From assembly GCA_021796385.1 (NCBI GenBank), contig JAJYXQ010000067.1:1-56984 (forward strand): 56,984 nucleotides of DNA. Reading direction: 5' to 3'. Source of the stretch: Thermoplasmata archaeon. GTDB lineage: Archaea; Thermoplasmatota; Thermoplasmata; Lutacidiplasmatales; UBA184. Position 1 is the first letter of the stretch. The number at the start of each line of letters is the position of its first letter. The translations under genes and the position numbers were made by a program. The notes beneath the pieces are model-generated. The model saw nothing but the letters and a program-made list of their open reading frames with translations, did no database searches and was not told the DNA's origin. Shown one piece after another: positions 50,623 to 56,984 of the stretch.

Positions 50623-53073
50623 ATGAACATCCTGAGCTACGACCTGAGCCTCGATGTGGACTATGCCGGGCTCAGGTATGCCGGGAAGGTCCGGATCAAC
50701 CTCGAGGACCCTCCCGCAGACCTGATCCTCAATCAGGTGGGGCTGAACATCCTCAGCGTCAAGGGGGGTTCCGGCGACCTGGGCTGGGAGGACGGGCCCG
50801 ATGAAGAGGAGTTCCAGGTCCACGGACTCACGAAGGAGGACCGTTTCGTGGAGATCCAGTTCGAGGGCACGGTCGCCCAGGAGAAGCTCATCGGCTTTTA
50901 CAAATCCCAGTTCGATGGCGGGTATCTCCTGACCACCCAGTTCGAGGCGACCCAGGCGCGCCGGATGTTCCCGTGCCTTGACCATCCGGCCTACAAGGCC
51001 GTGTTCCAGGTGAACCTCACGATCCCCGAGGCCCTGCATGCCGTGTTCAACACCCCGATGTTGAACTCGGCCCCGGTACCCGGGGGGAAGAAACGGATCC
51101 GCTTCCACCCCACACCCCGGATGTCCACGTACCTCGTCTACTTCGGCATCGGCCCGATCGCCGAGGTCGAGCGGCGCTCGGGGCGTCTCCGGGTGATCGT
51201 CGCTCTTCCCAAAGAGAAGCGGGAGAACGCCGGATTCGCCCTGGACCACGCCGCGCCCACCGTCGAGTTCTTCGAACGGTACTTCGGGATCCCGTACCCT
51301 TTGCCCAAGCTTCACCTCATCAGCGTGCCCGACACGTGGGTCGGCGCCATGGAGAACTGGGGTGCCATCTCCTTCCGCGAGATCGCCCTCCTCGTGGATG
51401 TCAACACGAGCGCTCTCATCAAGAAGCAGGTCGCGGTCACCATCGCTCACGAGATCGCCCACCAGTGGTTCGGCGACCTCGTCACCATGGCCTGGTGGAA
51501 CGACCTATGGCTCAACGAGAGCTTTGCGACGTTCATGTCGTACAAGGCGCTCGAATATCTCCATCCAGAATGGGGGGTCTGGAACGACTTCCTGTCGGAG
51601 AGCACCAGCCGGGCCCTTCTCTGGGACGCGCTCGTCACCACGCACCCGATCGAAGCCGAGATCGCCCGCCCCGTCGAGATCGATGAGGCGTTCGACGAGA
51701 TCAGCTACGAGAAGGGGGGAGCGGTCCTGCGGATGATCGAATCCTTCCTCGGCCCGGAACATTTCGCCAAGGGAGTCTCCACCTACCTCAAGCGGTACCA
51801 GTACGCGAACGCCCAGAGCATGGACCTATGGCGGACCATCGAGGAGGTCACCGCAGTACCGATCCCTGAGATCATGGGCGCATGGGTGCGCCGGGTTGGC
51901 TATCCCCTCATCACCATCCGCCGGGAAGGCTCCCAACTCGTCTTGACCCAGGAGCGATTCCTTCTGGAGGGAACCGATGCCGCCGACCCCTGGCCCGTGC
52001 CTATCACGCTATCGCTTGCGGGAAAGGAGCAGCGGTTGCTCTTCAAGGACCGGACCCTGTCCGTCGACCTTGGAACGGAGGACCCCGCTTGGGTGCTCGT
52101 CAACGGCGGACGCACGGGCTATTATCGGGTCCAGTACTCCGAGGCGCTCGGGTCCGCGCTCCACGCGCGACTTGCCGACCTTCCGGAAGCCGACCGTTGG
52201 GGTCTCGTCCAGGACACCTACGCCGCTCTGCTCGCCGGCAAGACCGATCCTGCGGACTACTTTGCTCTGATCCGCCGACTTCGGAACGACCCGAGCACTC
52301 TGGTCGCCGAGGAGATCGTCTCCGAGCTCTCCGCGCTCGCCCCGCTCTTTGATGGCTTGGAGAGCACCGAAGGAGAGGTCCGGCTCTTCGCTGCCGCCCA
52401 GTTGCAACGCCACGGCCTCGATTCCCGCCCCGACGAATCCCAATCCGTGCGTGCGCTGCGAGAACGGCTGGCGCTCCTGCAGGACCTCTTCGACCGGAGC
52501 TTTGCCGGGAAGATGGATGAACGGTTCCCCCACTACAGCCGGGCGGAACCCGAGGTCCGAGCCGCCATCGTGGTCGCCCACGCCCTCCGGGGAGGCACCG
52601 AGGCCTACGAGGAGATCGAGAAGATGTTCCTGAGTTCGCCCAACGAGGGCGATGCGTGGCGTTGCTCCCTCGCCCTGGCCTGTTTCAGCCAGCCCGAGCT
52701 CTTGGAACGCAGCCTCGGGCTCGTCTTCCGCCCCGAGACCGGGCTCGGCCGCGCCATCCCGCTCCTCTCCAGTTGCATCGCCTTCGGGAGCCGGCAGGAG
52801 CTCGGACGGGTGGTCCTTCGCCGGTGGATGGCCAACAACCTGGAGACCCTCAACTCGGTCATGAAAGGATCCGCCATCCTCTCCCAGTTCCTGCAGAGCT
52901 TCGTCTCCCGAGCCGGTCTCATGTGGTTCGATGAGATGCGTACGTTCCTCGACCAACACCCGCTCCCGGGTGCTGAGTCGGGCAAGGCGAAGGGGTTCGA
53001 GCTCCTCAAGGTCTACGAGCGGATGCGGCCCCGGTTCGCAGAGTTCGAGGCGGCGTTCTCCGCCGCCAAGTAG
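50623..53073 (+). CDS. M1-family aminopeptidase (tricorn-interacting factor F2/F3-like)
   Basis: The 816-residue protein has the M1 architecture. An N-terminal beta domain is followed by the exopeptidase motif GAMENWGAISFRE (from residue 241), the zinc site HEIAHQWFGDLVTM (H276, E277, H280) and WLNESFATF (Glu ligand). A C-terminal helical ERAP1-like domain ends it. It trims N-terminal residues from peptides, probably those released by the proteasome or tricorn-type proteases. The start at 50623 matches the TATA box. The 3' end overlaps the convergent UDG gene by 61 bases. Confidence 0.95.
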   Translation: MNILSYDLSLDVDYAGLRYAGKVRINLEDPPADLILNQVGLNILSVKGGSGDLGWEDGPDEEEFQVHGLTKEDRFVEIQFEGTVAQEKLIGFYKSQFDGGYLLTTQFEATQARRMFPCLDHPAYKAVFQVNLTIPEALHAVFNTPMLNSAPVPGGKKRIRFHPTPRMSTYLVYFGIGPIAEVERRSGRLRVIVALPKEKRENAGFALDHAAPTVEFFERYFGIPYPLPKLHLISVPDTWVGAMENWGAISFREIALLVDVNTSALIKKQVAVTIAHEIAHQWFGDLVTMAWWNDLWLNESFATFMSYKALEYLHPEWGVWNDFLSESTSRALLWDALVTTHPIEAEIARPVEIDEAFDEISYEKGGAVLRMIESFLGPEHFAKGVSTYLKRYQYANAQSMDLWRTIEEVTAVPIPEIMGAWVRRVGYPLITIRREGSQLVLTQERFLLEGTDAADPWPVPITLSLAGKEQRLLFKDRTLSVDLGTEDPAWVLVNGGRTGYYRVQYSEALGSALHARLADLPEADRWGLVQDTYAALLAGKTDPADYFALIRRLRNDPSTLVAEEIVSELSALAPLFDGLESTEGEVRLFAAAQLQRHGLDSRPDESQSVRALRERLALLQDLFDRSFAGKMDERFPHYSRAEPEVRAAIVVAHALRGGTEAYEEIEKMFLSSPNEGDAWRCSLALACFSQPELLERSLGLVFRPETGLGRAIPLLSSCIAFGSRQELGRVVLRRWMANNLETLNSVMKGSAILSQFLQSFVSRAGLMWFDEMRTFLDQHPLPGAESGKAKGFELLKVYERMRPRFAEFEAAFSAAK

Positions 53074-53771
53074 CGCCGGACCTCTCCCAGCACCCGATCG
53101 AACATCGCCTCCGACAGAAGACCCGTCTGGGTGTTGCGAGGACTCGGATGGTACGCCCCCCAGAGCGTGAGCCCGCCCGGAACGAGTGCCACCTTCGCCC
53201 CATGGGCAAAGGCCACCTTGCGAGGGTGGGTCCCAAAGGCGAGGCACGCCGCCGAGAAGGACCGGTCCCAAGCAAGTTTTCCCAGCCCGAGTATCGCCCG
53301 GAGCCTGGGAAGAGACCGCAACTCCCGGACGAGGAAGGGAAGGCAGTTCCGCTCCTCCTGTGAGGAGGGACGGTTGTCAGGAGGGACGCACCGGACGGCC
53401 GCCGTAATGTAGGCATCCCGATACGACAAGCCGTCGTCCCGCGATGTAGAGGTGGGCTGGCTCGCCCATCCAGCCCGAAAGAGCGCCGCCGTGAGGAAGG
53501 CGGCCGACCGGTCCCCCGTGAAGATCCTCCCCGTCCGGTTGGCGCCGCGGGCCGCGGGGGCCAGACCGACAACGAGCAACCGGGCACCCGGATCACCGAA
53601 CCCGGGAACGGGCTTTCCCCAGTAGGGGATGCCGTCCCGGAACGACCCCTCCCGGGCGATCCGCTCCCGATACCGTACAAGGCGCGGGCACTTTCGACAG
53701 CGGACGATCTCCGCCGAGAGCTGCTCGAGGGAAGCCGAAGGTCCTACGACCGCATGAGGGGACGGCCGCAT
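53013..53771 (-). CDS. Uracil-DNA glycosylase, family 5 (UDGb)
   Basis: The 252-residue protein starts with the Cys cluster CRKCPRLVRYRE expected for the iron-sulfur cluster. Motif A is LLVVGLAPAARGANRTGRIF followed by TGD; unlike other families it has no Asn or Asp activating water, which is typical of UDGb. Motif B is AYHPSPRNTQTG. UDGb removes uracil, hypoxanthine and thymine from mismatches. The C-terminus is Asn/Ser-rich. The gene is convergent with the aminopeptidase gene (61-base overlap) and its start overlaps the double zinc-ribbon gene, so it may be translated from the same mRNA. Confidence 0.93.
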   Translation of the reverse strand: MRPSPHAVVGPSASLEQLSAEIVRCRKCPRLVRYRERIAREGSFRDGIPYWGKPVPGFGDPGARLLVVGLAPAARGANRTGRIFTGDRSAAFLTAALFRAGWASQPTSTSRDDGLSYRDAYITAAVRCVPPDNRPSSQEERNCLPFLVRELRSLPRLRAILGLGKLAWDRSFSAACLAFGTHPRKVAFAHGAKVALVPGGLTLWGAYHPSPRNTQTGLLSEAMFDRVLGEVRRYLAAENAASNSANRGRIRS

Positions 53772-54136
53772 GCTTTACAATGCGTGAGCCAGGGATCGTT
53801 AGGCCGGCCACACTCCGGGCAGACGATCGCCTGGGAACCACCGGTCCCATAACCGGCCTGCTGCGGCGGGGCACTGGCGGGCCGCCCGTACTGGGCCGGC
53901 GCGGGGGCTTGTTGGGGGGGAGCCCGTTGATACTGCTGGGGAGGTGGTTGCTGCTGCGCGGGGGGAGCCCGCTGCTGAGGGGGTGGCGTCGCCGCCTGCT
54001 GCGCCGCGGGAGGCGAGCCTTGCTGCCCGGGAAAGGGACGGAGTTGCGCTCCGCAGAACGCACAAAAATAACCGTTCGCCAGTGTGCCTTGGTGACAGTA
54101 CGGACATGCGGCGAGGGGGACCTGGTACATTGTCAT
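53744..54136 (-). CDS. Double zinc-ribbon protein with Pro/Gln/Ala-rich linker
   Basis: The 130-residue protein has a zinc ribbon at each end. The N-terminal one reads CPYCHQG with CAFCG, and the C-terminal one CPECGRP with CKACGRP. The region between (about 35-100) is low complexity, rich in Pro, Gln and Ala. It is probably disordered. No catalytic domain is present, so it may tether or recruit partners. The 28-base overlap with the UDG gene suggests coupling to DNA repair, but that is inference. The function is unknown. Confidence 0.7.
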   Translation of the reverse strand: MTMYQVPLAACPYCHQGTLANGYFCAFCGAQLRPFPGQQGSPPAAQQAATPPPQQRAPPAQQQPPPQQYQRAPPQQAPAPAQYGRPASAPPQQAGYGTGGSQAIVCPECGRPNDPWLTHCKACGRPLMRS

Positions 54137-54176
54137 AGAGATAGACGTCGGGGTTGATAAGGGAAGCCCCTAGTGT

Positions 54177-54989
54177 TTAGAGGAGGGACCGGAGGAAATC
54201 GCGCCCGGTGCGGATCCGCAGCGCCTCGGAATCGCTCACGAGGCGGTCCCGCCGGGACTCGACCACGGACCGTTCCGGATGGGGCATGAGACCGAAGACC
54301 GTGCCCTCCGGGTTCGTGATGCCGGCCACATTCCCGGCCGAGCCGTTCGGGTTCCAAGGATAACCCGCCGGTTGGCCGTCCGGGTCGACCCATCGGAAGA
54401 GCACCTGCCCGCGGTCCTCCAGATCGCGAAGCGTGGCTCCCCGGGACCCCCGGAGGACGAGCTTCCCTTCCCCATGGGCCGAGGGAAAGTAGAAAACCGT
54501 GCCCCGCCGGGTACCACGCAACGGGTCAAAATTCCCCCCATCCCACGCCACGAACGTCGGGCGACACTCGAAACGGGCCGAATCGTTCGTGGTGAGGCAC
54601 GCTTGGGGGACCGATAACCGGCCTCCCGCCCGCCCCGGAAGGAGCCCGAGCTCCACGAGCACCTGGAAACCATTGCAGATTCCGCCCACAAGGTGCGAAG
54701 GGTCGCGCAGATACTCCGCGAGGTCCCGTCCCAGAGTGCTCCGGACGCGCGCCGCCATGATCGCACCGGCGCGCACGTAGTCCCCGGCGGAGAATCCCCC
54801 GGGAAAAAGGAGCATGTCGTAGTCTTCCAGGCGCCGGCGGAGAATGGGCGATCCCACTTCGTCCGTGAACTGGGCGAGGTCCACGATCTCGGGCCGGGCC
54901 CCGAGGGTCTCGAAGGCCGAGGCCAGCTCGCGGTCGCAATTGGTCCCCTCGATGGAAACGATCGCAACCGACTTGCGCGCTTTCGCCAT
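54177..54989 (-). CDS. purQ: Phosphoribosylformylglycinamidine synthase, glutaminase subunit
   Basis: The 270-residue protein is the class I glutamine amidotransferase PurQ. It has VAIVSIEGTNCDRELASAF, LLFPGGFSAGDYVRAGA, the nucleophile GGICNGFQVLVELG (Cys105) and a late MPHPERSVVE giving His and Glu. It supplies ammonia to PurL for the ATP-dependent conversion of FGAR to FGAM in purine synthesis. Length is slightly above the minimal 220-230 residues but in range for archaeal forms. The TATA element at 55013-55020 makes the ATG at 54989 leaderless. Confidence 0.95.
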   Translation of the reverse strand: MAKARKSVAIVSIEGTNCDRELASAFETLGARPEIVDLAQFTDEVGSPILRRRLEDYDMLLFPGGFSAGDYVRAGAIMAARVRSTLGRDLAEYLRDPSHLVGGICNGFQVLVELGLLPGRAGGRLSVPQACLTTNDSARFECRPTFVAWDGGNFDPLRGTRRGTVFYFPSAHGEGKLVLRGSRGATLRDLEDRGQVLFRWVDPDGQPAGYPWNPNGSAGNVAGITNPEGTVFGLMPHPERSVVESRRDRLVSDSEALRIRTGRDFLRSLL

Positions 54990-55012
54990 GCGTACGGGGG
55001 ATACCCGTAGTG

Positions 55013-55020
55013 GATTAAAT
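55013..55020 (-). promoter_or_regulatory. TATA box of purQ (leaderless)
   Basis: ATTTAATC on the minus strand is centred 27 bases before the purQ ATG, the standard spacing for a leaderless archaeal transcript. Confidence 0.5.
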
Positions 55021-55043
55021 CTGTGGGTACCCTGACCACGTCA

Positions 55044-55946
55044 TCAGGCTACGATGGCCACATAGGCCCCCCCGAAGGCGAGGGGGATGCTCAACACCTC
55101 AAGGAACGTGATCGGAGTCCCGAGGAACCCGACCACCAACAACATCGTGAAGATCGGGATGGTCGCATTGATCACCGACGGAATGACGATGGAGACCCGT
55201 TGCCCCGCCCGGAAGAAGGCCCAGGGTGCGATGAAGAAGGTCGTCGCACCGACGGCGAACAGGTCCACATAGCCCCACGACGGGAGGGCTACGAGCTGGA
55301 CCGGACCGCCCAGGAAGGCCAGAGCCACGAGCGACAGGAGAAAGCCGCTCATGGTCACCGGTCCCACCACCCGGTCGATCCGAGCGTTCCGCGTCGCCTC
55401 TGCGATGAACGCAAAATAGGCGCCGACCAAAAGGGGGATCGGGACCTCCAGAAGCACGAGACGCCACCCCAGGGACAAACTTCCCCCACCCCCAATGATC
55501 GCCAACATGGCGCCCACGATCGCTACCGCCGCACCCACCCAGAACCTCCCCGACAACACCCGGTCCGCTCCCTCCCTCCAAAGTAGGAAGCTGAAGGCCG
55601 GGATCGCGATCACATCGCCAAGGAGGGTGAAGATGGCCGTGGGGACCGCCCCCACCGCCCGGGTCGAGAGGATGACGTCGACCTGAAGGAGCGCCATGAA
55701 GAGCCCTCCTATGAGATACGCTCGCCACGATGCTCCGCCGGCATGGGAGCCTTCCTGGGGCGAACCATGGTGGCGCCAGGCCATGGCAAGGAACGGAATC
55801 GCCCCGAAAAGGAACGGATAGACGAGGACCGCACCATCGAACGAAGCGGGAAGGATGACGATGAGAGGATAGTACGCCGCCCAGAGGAACGACGCGACAA
55901 AGGCGAGGGCAATGGCTGTGGGATCCGTCCGGGCGGTACGCATCAT
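55044..55946 (-). CDS. EamA/DMT-superfamily transporter
   Basis: The 300-residue protein has about ten transmembrane helices arranged as two EamA repeats (first about 8-140, second about 150-297). Recognisable parts are FVASFLWAAYYPLIVILP, TRAVGAVPTAIFTLLG and RVSIVIPSVINATIPIFTML. EamA carriers export or import metabolites such as amino acids or sugar nucleotides; the substrate cannot be told. The gene lies 54 bases upstream of purQ, which has its own TATA box. Confidence 0.85.
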   Translation of the reverse strand: MMRTARTDPTAIALAFVASFLWAAYYPLIVILPASFDGAVLVYPFLFGAIPFLAMAWRHHGSPQEGSHAGGASWRAYLIGGLFMALLQVDVILSTRAVGAVPTAIFTLLGDVIAIPAFSFLLWREGADRVLSGRFWVGAAVAIVGAMLAIIGGGGSLSLGWRLVLLEVPIPLLVGAYFAFIAEATRNARIDRVVGPVTMSGFLLSLVALAFLGGPVQLVALPSWGYVDLFAVGATTFFIAPWAFFRAGQRVSIVIPSVINATIPIFTMLLVVGFLGTPITFLEVLSIPLAFGGAYVAIVA

Positions 55947-56081
55947 CTGCGCTGACCCGCCGTCCGTTAAGCGCTTTGCCCATGGGTTTCCCCGTGGCCG
56001 ACAGCCCGCCCGCCCCGAAAAGAACGGGTCCGCTATGCTTTAGTGTACCTTATTGGAACCTTTGGCTATTGGCTACCCACC

Positions 56082-56309
56082 ATGATCAACGATGCCGAAG
56101 TGGCCAAGGAGTTCGTCAAGCGATGGGCGCGGCTGACCGACAACCTCTACACCTGTCAGAAGGCCGCGCTGAGCGAACTCAAGGAGGAACCCGCGGCCCG
56201 CGCCCAAGCGGAAGCCCTCTACAATGAATCCCTGGGTTCGGCCCAAGAACGGCGGGTCATCGCCCTCCAGCTCGCGCTGGCTACAACCCCCCTCACGTTG
56301 AGCCCCTAG
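56082..56309 (+). CDS. Small hypothetical helical protein
   Basis: The product is 75 residues from the ATG at 56082; a GTG at 56043 is an alternative that adds 13 residues. It is rich in Ala, Glu and Lys and forms one long helical stretch (EVAKEFVKRWARLTDNLYTC). No known motif or signal is seen. A CCCCTAGGGG palindrome overlaps the end of the gene (from 56303). I give it moderate confidence because the composition and helical pattern look protein-like and no stronger frame competes. Confidence 0.5.
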   Translation: MINDAEVAKEFVKRWARLTDNLYTCQKAALSELKEEPAARAQAEALYNESLGSAQERRVIALQLALATTPLTLSP

Positions 56310-56362
56310 GGGGGCGCTGCGGAGGGTCACCCCCCCCACTCCACACATTGAGCCGGTCAGAA

Positions 56363-56372
56363 GGCATAAATA
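56363..56372 (+). promoter_or_regulatory. TATA box of the pilin gene
   Basis: GGCATAAATA precedes the pilin ATG by about 75-80 bases. The predicted start near 56394 would leave a leader of about 50 bases, longer than for most genes here. A second TATA-like CTATATTC lies at 56384-56391. Confidence 0.45.
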
Positions 56373-56444
56373 CCAGATTGCGCCTATATTCCATACCCGG
56401 GTCACGTAGTTCTTCTTTTGCGGACCCGCATCGGTGTAGATAGC

Positions 56445-56984
56445 ATGCTGAATGCACGTTGGAACAGGGCGAAGAGCCATACCGGAACGATCCCCAGTCG
56501 CACGACCCCACACCCCCGCTTCAAACCCAAGCCCCGTGCCGTTTCCGACATCATTGGCACCATCCTCATCCTCGCCATCACCGTCACCCTCTTCTCCTCC
56601 ATCTTCTTCTTCGTCAACTCCCTCCCCGGACCCACCGCCCAGTCCACTTCTCAGTTCACCGCCTCCACCTCCGTCTCCTCCTCCGGCAACTACCTCTTCC
56701 TCAACGTCTCCTACACCGCCGGCCCCGTCCTCTCCGCCGGCGCCCTCGCCTTCTACGTCGTCTCCCAGGCCAACCCCGCCGCCCTCTCCTGTCACAACCC
56801 CTTCGCCCTCTCCGACGGCCTCCCCGCCGCCTCCTCCTGGTCCGCCGGCCAGATCTGGTCCCTCCCCTTCTCCCCCGCCAACCTCTGCTCCGGCCTCACC
56901 TCCCTCTCCGCCAACAACAACAACCTCACCCTCACCATCGTCAACGTCGCCAAGAACGTCGTCCTCTTTTCGGTCACCCTCCCC
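56445..56984 (+). CDS. Archaeal type IV pilin-like protein, 5' part (runs off window)
   Basis: The ATG at 56445 begins a frame open to the window end (180 codons). It has a 34-residue basic leader and then the conserved pilin segment RAVSDIIGTILILAITVTLF, typical of archaeal pilins (Arch_pilin/DUF1628). An Asn/Ser/Thr-rich external region follows, with NVSYTAGPVLSAGALAFYV. Such pilins are cleaved by a prepilin peptidase and assemble into adhesion pili. Codon third positions are almost all C, much stronger than in neighbouring genes. The C-terminus is outside the window. Confidence 0.85.
   Translation, partial: MLNARWNRAKSHTGTIPSRTTPHPRFKPKPRAVSDIIGTILILAITVTLFSSIFFFVNSLPGPTAQSTSQFTASTSVSSSGNYLFLNVSYTAGPVLSAGALAFYVVSQANPAALSCHNPFALSDGLPAASSWSAGQIWSLPFSPANLCSGLTSLSANNNNLTLTIVNVAKNVVLFSVTLP

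Noticed and set aside
56073-56795. 240-codon minus-strand frame rich in Gly/Glu/Asp opposite the pilin gene
   Set aside because: It is a by-product of the C-ending codons of the plus-strand pilin, which has a recognised family motif.

Overview
The window reads as archaeal, from a high-GC member of the Thermoplasmatota. It carries transcription factor B next to Gar1, SRP19, ribosomal protein eS8, a GPN-loop GTPase, family-5 uracil-DNA glycosylase, M1 aminopeptidase, DUF92 kinase, PurQ, bacterio-opsin-activator-type (HTH_10) regulators and an archaeal type IV pilin. Many genes have a TATA-like box about 26-28 bases before the start codon, which implies leaderless mRNAs. The cysteine-paired Ig-like repeats and large secreted proteins suggest a terrestrial Thermoplasmata lineage. 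That placement is inference from gene content and was not tested by phylogeny. I recognised no rRNA, tRNA or CRISPR array.

Region by region. 1-4.0 kb: the 5' end of an IS200/IS605 transposase, then a mercury-resistance-like island. The island has a Cys-Cys membrane protein and a zinc-finger thioredoxin-like protein on the minus strand, divergent from a free HMA domain, mercuric reductase MerA and an HxlR regulator; it contains candidate operators. 4.3-12.5 kb: a VOC protein and a 2451-residue surface protein with a seven-bladed YVTN propeller embedded in an Ig-like array. 12.9-17.7 kb: an AHSA1-like protein, a fumarylacetoacetate hydrolase family enzyme, a penicillin acylase family protein and a small membrane protein. 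17.8-19.4 kb: two tandem HTH_10 regulators. 19.7-23.5 kb: a tightly overlapping three-gene cassette of unknown function. 23.5-28.8 kb: an FAD oxidoreductase-GNAT fusion, gar1-tfb, a 3-methyladenine glycosylase and a DUF6015-like protein. 28.8-34.5 kb: a CrtC-like/polyprenyl synthase fusion, a PrsW protease, and an operon of MaoC hydratase, tRNA thiolase and 3-hydroxyacyl-CoA dehydrogenase. 34.5-40.2 kb: a secreted phosphoesterase and a composition-shifted accessory segment with a duplicated Cys/Trp-rich module on either side of a toxin-antitoxin pair.

40.2-57.0 kb is mostly core: the eS8-SRP19-GPN GTPase operon, an endonuclease-IV-like protein and a hexulose-phosphate isomerase. After these come a sialidase-like surface protein, SHMT, DUF92, QueC, CobT, aminopeptidase, UDG, a double zinc-ribbon protein, PurQ, an EamA transporter and a pilin cut off by the window end.

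The most unusual observations are the mer-like island without a recognisable MerT or MerR but with a Cys-Cys membrane protein and a free NmerA-like domain, the CrtC-like/prenyl synthase fusion, the duplicated Cys/Trp module around the toxin-antitoxin pair, and the uncharacterised cassette at 19.7-23.5 kb.
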